64,000 bases of DNA from Amycolatopsis deserti (GTDB lineage: Bacteria > Actinomycetota > Actinomycetes > Mycobacteriales > Pseudonocardiaceae): contig NZ_BNAU01000002.1 of NCBI RefSeq assembly GCF_014653945.1, positions 1,173,914 through 1,237,913 on the forward strand. Reading direction: 5' to 3'. The translations under genes were made by a program, and so were the position numbers. The notes under the pieces were generated by a model, which saw only the letters and a list, made by a program, of their open reading frames with translations, was not told where the DNA came from and did no database searches. Shown here in pieces: positions 61,301 through 64,000 of this stretch (positions within the stretch are counted from its first letter, which is position 1; each line of letters starts with the position of its first letter).

Positions 61301-61668
61301 GGCGTCGCCTGGGTGGCGGGCTCGGGGGTGGCCGGCGTCTCGACGACCGGCTCGGGCGTGCTCTCCGGGACGGCGTCCTCGGCGGGGGCGACCGCCTCCG
61401 GGGCGGCCGCCTGCTCGGCCGCCTGCTCCTCGGCCGGGGCGAGCGCCTCGGCGACCTTGACCGCGACCTCCCGCGGCACGCTCGACTGGGCGCTGCGCGC
61501 CGTCTCACCCAGCTCGGTGAGCTTCGCCAGCACGGCCCGGCTGTTGGAGCCGAGCAGCTTCGCCAGGGCGTGCACCCGGACGCGGGGCGGCAACTCGCCC
61601 AGCGGGCCGGTTGCGGGTAGGGCGGTGTTCCCGCCGGTGTTCTCGGCGGGTGTGTCCGCGTTCGACAT
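58321..61668 (-). CDS. rne: Ribonuclease E/G family protein
   Basis: 1115 residues from ATG 61668, with CGGAGGAG 4-5 nt upstream. The N-terminal ~300 residues are low-complexity Pro/Glu/Ala and Arg-rich. The S1 domain follows (GSIVGNVYLGRVQNVLPSMEAAFVDIGRGRNAVLYAGEVDWD). The RNase E/G core includes the catalytic Asp in GGIIVIDFIDMVLESNRELV and the Zn-link CEHCKGRGV, where four chains are clamped by two zincs. The C-terminal ~280 residues are Ala/Glu/Gln-rich and disordered, probably a degradosome scaffold. The enzyme initiates mRNA decay and rRNA processing. Confidence 0.97.
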   Translation of the reverse strand: MSNADTPAENTGGNTALPATGPLGELPPRVRVHALAKLLGSNSRAVLAKLTELGETARSAQSSVPREVAVKVAEALAPAEEQAAEQAAAPEAVAPAEDAVPESTPEPVVETPATPEPATQATPEPEPETTPAAAAPEPVAEPEPARQPKRPPHMPVFAAPSPVFLPPEAGAIEEPAPKAEPVAEAKPDEDADEGEDGAGRRRRRRGRRGRGRGKGGDENATETGEITEAEEPRPAEEAAKAEDEDTADEGEPSEDTDETEGSSRRRRRRRRRKGSDGDAAESTTPDDPPNTVVHVREAKAEDKNGSSSDGVRSVRGSTRLEAKRQRRRDGREAGRRRAPILSEAEFLARRESVERTMVVAERGEHTQIGVLEDGVLVEHFVTSQGSGSIVGNVYLGRVQNVLPSMEAAFVDIGRGRNAVLYAGEVDWDAAGLEGKSRKIEQALSTGDNVLVQVTKDPVGHKGARLTTQISLPGRFLVYMPSGGATGISRKLPENERRRLKDILKRIVPEDAGVIIRTASEGISEEELERDVRRLKAQWEVVKEKADAASSGKKSSAPVMLYEEPDLLVKVVRDLFTEDFVSLEVQGDTAWETIRAYVEHVAPDLTPRLKRYVGTGDVLAEHRIDEQLTKALDRKVWLPSGGYLVIDRTEAMTVIDVNTGKFTGSGGNLEETVTRNNLESAEEIVRQLRLRDIGGIIVIDFIDMVLESNRELVLKRLTECLGRDRTRHQVAEVTSLGLVQMTRKKIGTGLLEAFSTTCEHCKGRGVIVSTEPVKSGNGGNGGGHQHGGGGGGSRRSRGRAKAEEPQAEKTPEPSPVQRESTISAVEAMAKAAKIASTKTEGGEKTDTSAENGAAPADVAPAEAAVPSTSSRRRSGSRARREAAAEPEVTTGAEAAQPEARTQPTATVQPETAPQPERETEPESAARRTGQAATAAQAQPATAGQPAAQAGPGETAEPTAHARAEAQPQPEAEPAAQAGTAAQARPEAAAQQSAGAPDSTAQAQPEPQAEPAAQAEAHPGQPSTGEQAKPARSRTRRVARRPAAPPEPVQTSAEPAQPVTVPAGPVATTTAATGPDDATEASPEVSVPTPATRTASRRPRRAASRPAGPPVHASDQS

Positions 61669-62168
61669 ACATCTCCTCCGCCCCCGGGCGCGTCCCAGCC
61701 GCTTGGGCTGGCGGACGCGGCCGCACAGGGGCCCTTCCTGTCTGGTCCGCCGGGGTGGTCACCGCCGGCGGGAATCCTGTGCCTCGTCTCGCCCCGACGG
61801 TGCCGGGGTCCGGCACCCGCCGATGGCAGGTCCGCTCGGTGACGGGCCGTCCGAGCCGGCGGTTCCCGCCCGCCTGCCTGCTCGTCGAGCCACCCAGGTG
61901 GTTCCTGGCGGCGACGACCTGGCGCTCTTCCAGCCTGTCTCCGGACCGCAACCCCCGGACGGACCGCAGGTCGCGGGCGTGTCGGCGGAAGCAGCCAAGC
62001 CGAGTATCCCACACGGTGCGTCCGGTGCGGCGTACTCGGTGCCAACACGCGCGTGACCACGGCCGGGCGAACTTGCGCGTCGCGCTTGTCGGCGCCGCGC
62101 GGGGTGGCTTAGCGTGCGGCAGGAAGCCGACGGCCCCCGGCCGCTGTTCGCCCTGTTGGAGGTCCCCG
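61669..62168. other. 500-bp gap: rne 5' leader region and peptidase promoter
   Basis: No coding sequence I support. Next to the rne start is a strong hairpin: GCGTCC (61690-61695)/GGACGC (61713-61718) stacked on CAGCC/GGCTG. Several further GC-rich inverted segments run up to ~61990, compatible with a long structured rne leader. A lower-GC patch near 61990-62060 (leftward) is the likeliest promoter region. The peptidase start is set by GGAGG at 62158-62162. Confidence 0.45.
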
Positions 62169-63503
62169 TTGCCCGGCTTCGGACGATCACTGGTGGCAGC
62201 GGCGTGCGCCGTCCTGGTGATGACGCCGGTCCGGACCGCGGCGGCGGAGCCGGAGCGGGCGTGCGCGGACAGCGGGCGCGACGTGCGCTACCTGGTCGTC
62301 TTCGACCGGGACACGCCGTCGGCGGCGGCCCGCGACCAGGTGAGCGCCGCGTGCGGGGACCTGACCGGCTACTACCCGCAGATCGGGGTGGGTGTCGCCA
62401 CCTCCGGCGACCCGGGTTTCGCGCCGCGGATGGGGCCGGGCCGGGTCTACAGCGCGCAGGACGAGCGGCGGACCGGGCAGCGGTCGGTGCGGCCGGGGCT
62501 GCGGGCAACCACGCCGTCGGACGTGCCGGCCGCCGACCGCTCCGGTGAGCAGTGGAACCTGGCCGCGGTGGGCGGTCCCGGCGCCGGCAGCCCGGACGTC
62601 GTGGTCGGTGTCCTGGACTCCGGGATCGATCCGGACCACCCCGATCTCGCGGCCGCGGTGGACCGGGACGACTCGGCGGGCTGCGTCGGCGGGGTCGCCG
62701 ACCCGAACGAGCGCGCGTGGCGGGCCACGACGTCGGGACACGGCACGCACGTCGCCGGGATCATCGCGGCGGCCGACGACGGCCGGGGCATCACCGGGGT
62801 GGCGCCGGGGACGCGGGTGGCGTCGGTGAAGGTCATCGACGACCGCGGGCTGGTCACGCCGGAGGCCGTGGTGTGCGGGCTGATGTGGGCGGCCGAGCAC
62901 CGGATGGCGGTCACCAACAGCAGCTTCGCGATCAACACGTGGGGCCCGTCGTGCACCTGGTCACCGGCGCGCGAGGTGGTGCGCGAAGCGATCAGCCGGG
63001 CGGTGGCGTACTCGGCTTCGCGGGGCACGGTGAACGTGGCCGCCGCGACGAACGACGCCGTGGAACTGACGCCGGCGTCCCGAGCGGGCGGATGCGACGC
63101 GCTCCCGGCGGCGGTGCGGGACGTGGTGACCGTGTCCGCGGTCGGGCCGGACGAGGTGAAGGCCCGGTACAGCTCGTACGGGCTCGGGGTGGTGGACCTG
63201 ACCGCGCCAGGCGGCGACGGCGGCTCGTGCGTGCTGTCCACGACGCCCGGCGGGTACGGCGAACTGTGCGGCACGTCGATGGCGGCGCCGCACGTGGCCG
63301 GCGCGGCGGCGGTGCTCGCGGCCGAGCGGCCCGGGTCGACGGCCCGGCAGCTGCGACGGGCGCTGGCGGAACGGGCGCGGCCGGTGCCGTGCCCCGCGGA
63401 CTACGACCTCACCGGGGACGGGCGGCAGGACGCGTTCTGCGCCGGGTACACCGGCTACAACGGGTTCTACGGGCACGGAATGGTGCGCGTCAGCGCCGGC
63501 TGA
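62169..63503 (+). CDS. Secreted S8 (subtilisin-like) serine peptidase
   Basis: 444 residues from a TTG at 62169, chosen because GGAGG ends 6 nt before it and it opens a signal peptide: basic MPGFGRS, then hydrophobic LVAAACAVLVM, then a TPVRTAAA-type signal peptidase site. Catalytic residues: Asp in VVVGVLDSGIDPDHPDL, His in TSGHGTHVAGIIAAADD, Ser in GTSMAAPHVAGAAAV. Multiple cysteines suggest disulphides. There is no TM tail, so it differs from mycosins. A large inserted loop and PADYDLTGDGRQDAFCAGY near the C-terminus are unusual. It probably acts outside the cell on proteins. Confidence 0.9.
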   Translation: MPGFGRSLVAAACAVLVMTPVRTAAAEPERACADSGRDVRYLVVFDRDTPSAAARDQVSAACGDLTGYYPQIGVGVATSGDPGFAPRMGPGRVYSAQDERRTGQRSVRPGLRATTPSDVPAADRSGEQWNLAAVGGPGAGSPDVVVGVLDSGIDPDHPDLAAAVDRDDSAGCVGGVADPNERAWRATTSGHGTHVAGIIAAADDGRGITGVAPGTRVASVKVIDDRGLVTPEAVVCGLMWAAEHRMAVTNSSFAINTWGPSCTWSPAREVVREAISRAVAYSASRGTVNVAAATNDAVELTPASRAGGCDALPAAVRDVVTVSAVGPDEVKARYSSYGLGVVDLTAPGGDGGSCVLSTTPGGYGELCGTSMAAPHVAGAAAVLAAERPGSTARQLRRALAERARPVPCPADYDLTGDGRQDAFCAGYTGYNGFYGHGMVRVSAG

Positions 63504-63510
63504 CGGTGGC

Positions 63511-63900
63511 CGCGCCCCGGATGGCCAGGACCGCGCCACCAAGTAGGCGACCTGACCGGCCATGCCGGGCGCAGGGCGACCCGAGGCGACCGCGCGGCAA
63601 CGGGCGCGGCCAGTGCCACGCCCGGCGGGCTACCCCTCACCCAGCACGGCTCAGCGCAGGAGCAGCCCACTGACTCGGCGAGCTGCGCTCCAGATGCCCA
63701 GGACAGCCAGTGCGACGAGGTAGGCGACGTGGCCGACCATGCCGGGGTGCAAGGTGGTCCAGCGCTTCCGCGCGACAGCGGACCGGGTCTCAACGCAGGA
63801 GCAGTCCGCTGAGGCGGCGCGCCGCGCCCCAGATGCCGAGGGCCGCCAGCGCCACGAGGTAGGCGACGTGGCCGATCATGCCCGGGTGCAGGGCGCCGAC
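63511..63900. repeat. Degenerate tandem copies of the ABC permease 3' end (and peptidase 3' end)
   Basis: The last ~100 bp of the ABC-2 permease gene (from 63794, CGCAGGAGCAG through TAGGCGACGTGGCC) recur near 63655 with ~80 percent identity. A more decayed copy lies at 63511. The segment at 63587-63640 also resembles bases 63361-63412 of the peptidase gene (ACGGGCGCGGCC(A/G)GTGCC). This fills the 286-bp gap between the convergent genes. Confidence 0.75.
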
Positions 63901-64000
63901 GGCGAGCTCGCGCATCAGCTGGATGCCGTGGTAGAGCGGGGAGCACTGCACGACGACCTGCACCGCGCCGGGGTAGACCGACAGCGGGTAGAACGTGGTG
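63790..64000 (-). CDS. ABC-2 type transporter permease, C-terminal end (partial)
   Basis: The minus-strand frame enters from beyond the window and ends at TGA 63790. The visible ~69 residues read TTFYPLSVYPGAVQ, then CSPLYHGIQLMRELAVGALHPGMIGHVAYLVALAALGIWGAARRLSGLLLR. The FYPLSVYP...SPLYHGIxLMR stretch and final helix with a basic tail are those of DrrB/NodJ-like ABC-2 permeases. It probably exports a polysaccharide, lipid or drug with an ATPase encoded outside the window. Confidence 0.88.
   Translation of the reverse strand, partial: TTFYPLSVYPGAVQVVVQCSPLYHGIQLMRELAVGALHPGMIGHVAYLVALAALGIWGAARRLSGLLLR

Noticed and set aside
58288-61620. An 1110-codon plus-strand open frame antisense to rne
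   Set aside because: Leu/Gly/Arg repetitive product that arises from codon bias of the long rne gene; no start signal and no homology.

Overview
The window is high-GC DNA with the gene content, GTG/TTG start usage, ATGA/GTGA stop-start overlaps and synteny of a mycelial or rod-shaped actinobacterium. The order rpsT, holA, (thrC), comEC, comEA, degV, octT, gpgP, rsfS, nadD, then proB, obgE, rpmA, rplU, rne matches the corresponding block of mycobacteria and Pseudonocardiaceae. A Pseudonocardiaceae member such as an Amycolatopsis relative is my best guess, inferred from gene content only.

Left half (1 to about 32.3 kb): an accessory catabolic region rich in CoA-ester chemistry. It opens with an acyl-CoA dehydrogenase end, an SDR and a MaoC hydratase (1-1.36 kb). 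A leftward operon follows: cupin, PaaK-like CoA ligase, Zn alcohol dehydrogenase, thiolase and NDMA-dependent (mycofactocin-type) alcohol dehydrogenase (6.76-1.41 kb). A second leftward operon (15.68-6.89 kb) holds a small zinc-ribbon protein, HyuA-like and HyuB-like subunits of a ketone carboxylase/hydantoinase-type enzyme, a duplicated EthD-like protein, an aldehyde dehydrogenase, an acyl-CoA synthetase and an SDR. Then come an AraC regulator, a CaiB/BaiF CoA-transferase with an N-terminal minisatellite, an MHS transporter, a small winged-helix-like protein, two alpha/beta hydrolases, GntR and XRE regulators, a second CoA-transferase, two MmgE/PrpD proteins, a third CoA-transferase, a CitE-like lyase and a FAS1-like dehydratase. 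The last group resembles the C5-branched acid (itaconate/mesaconate/citramalate) CoA route ending in pyruvate and acetyl-CoA.

This region has its own signature. Nearly every promoter gap from 6.8 to 32.3 kb holds a 15-24 bp AT-rich box resembling GAAATTAATATATTTTATG, and I see none in the remaining half. This looks like a shared operator/promoter element, or a set of silencer sites, defining one regulon. The regulator could be the GntR or AraC protein encoded inside it.

Middle (32.3-36 kb): a decayed dienelactone hydrolase, a tRNA-Val(CAC), a nitronate monooxygenase, and a compact DUF5360/TetR pair around a perfect 24-bp palindrome. That pair sits between fragments of another TetR gene and of an ABC permease.

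Right half (36-64 kb): mostly housekeeping. It contains lepA, a methyltransferase, a VOC protein, an EamA transporter, rpsT, holA, thrC with an S-box (SAM-I type) riboswitch, the comEC/comEA pair, degV, octT and gpgP (glucosylglycerate steps of methylglucose lipopolysaccharide synthesis in mycobacteria), rsfS, nadD, a RecQ-type helicase fused to a phosphoribosyltransferase-like domain, an MHS transporter, proB-obgE-rpmA-rplU, a long RNase E/G, a secreted subtilase and the end of an ABC-2 permease. Several gene gaps contain imperfect tandem repeats. At two convergent gene pairs (16.8-17.1 and 63.5-63.9 kb) the repeats are degenerate copies of the 3' ends of the flanking genes.
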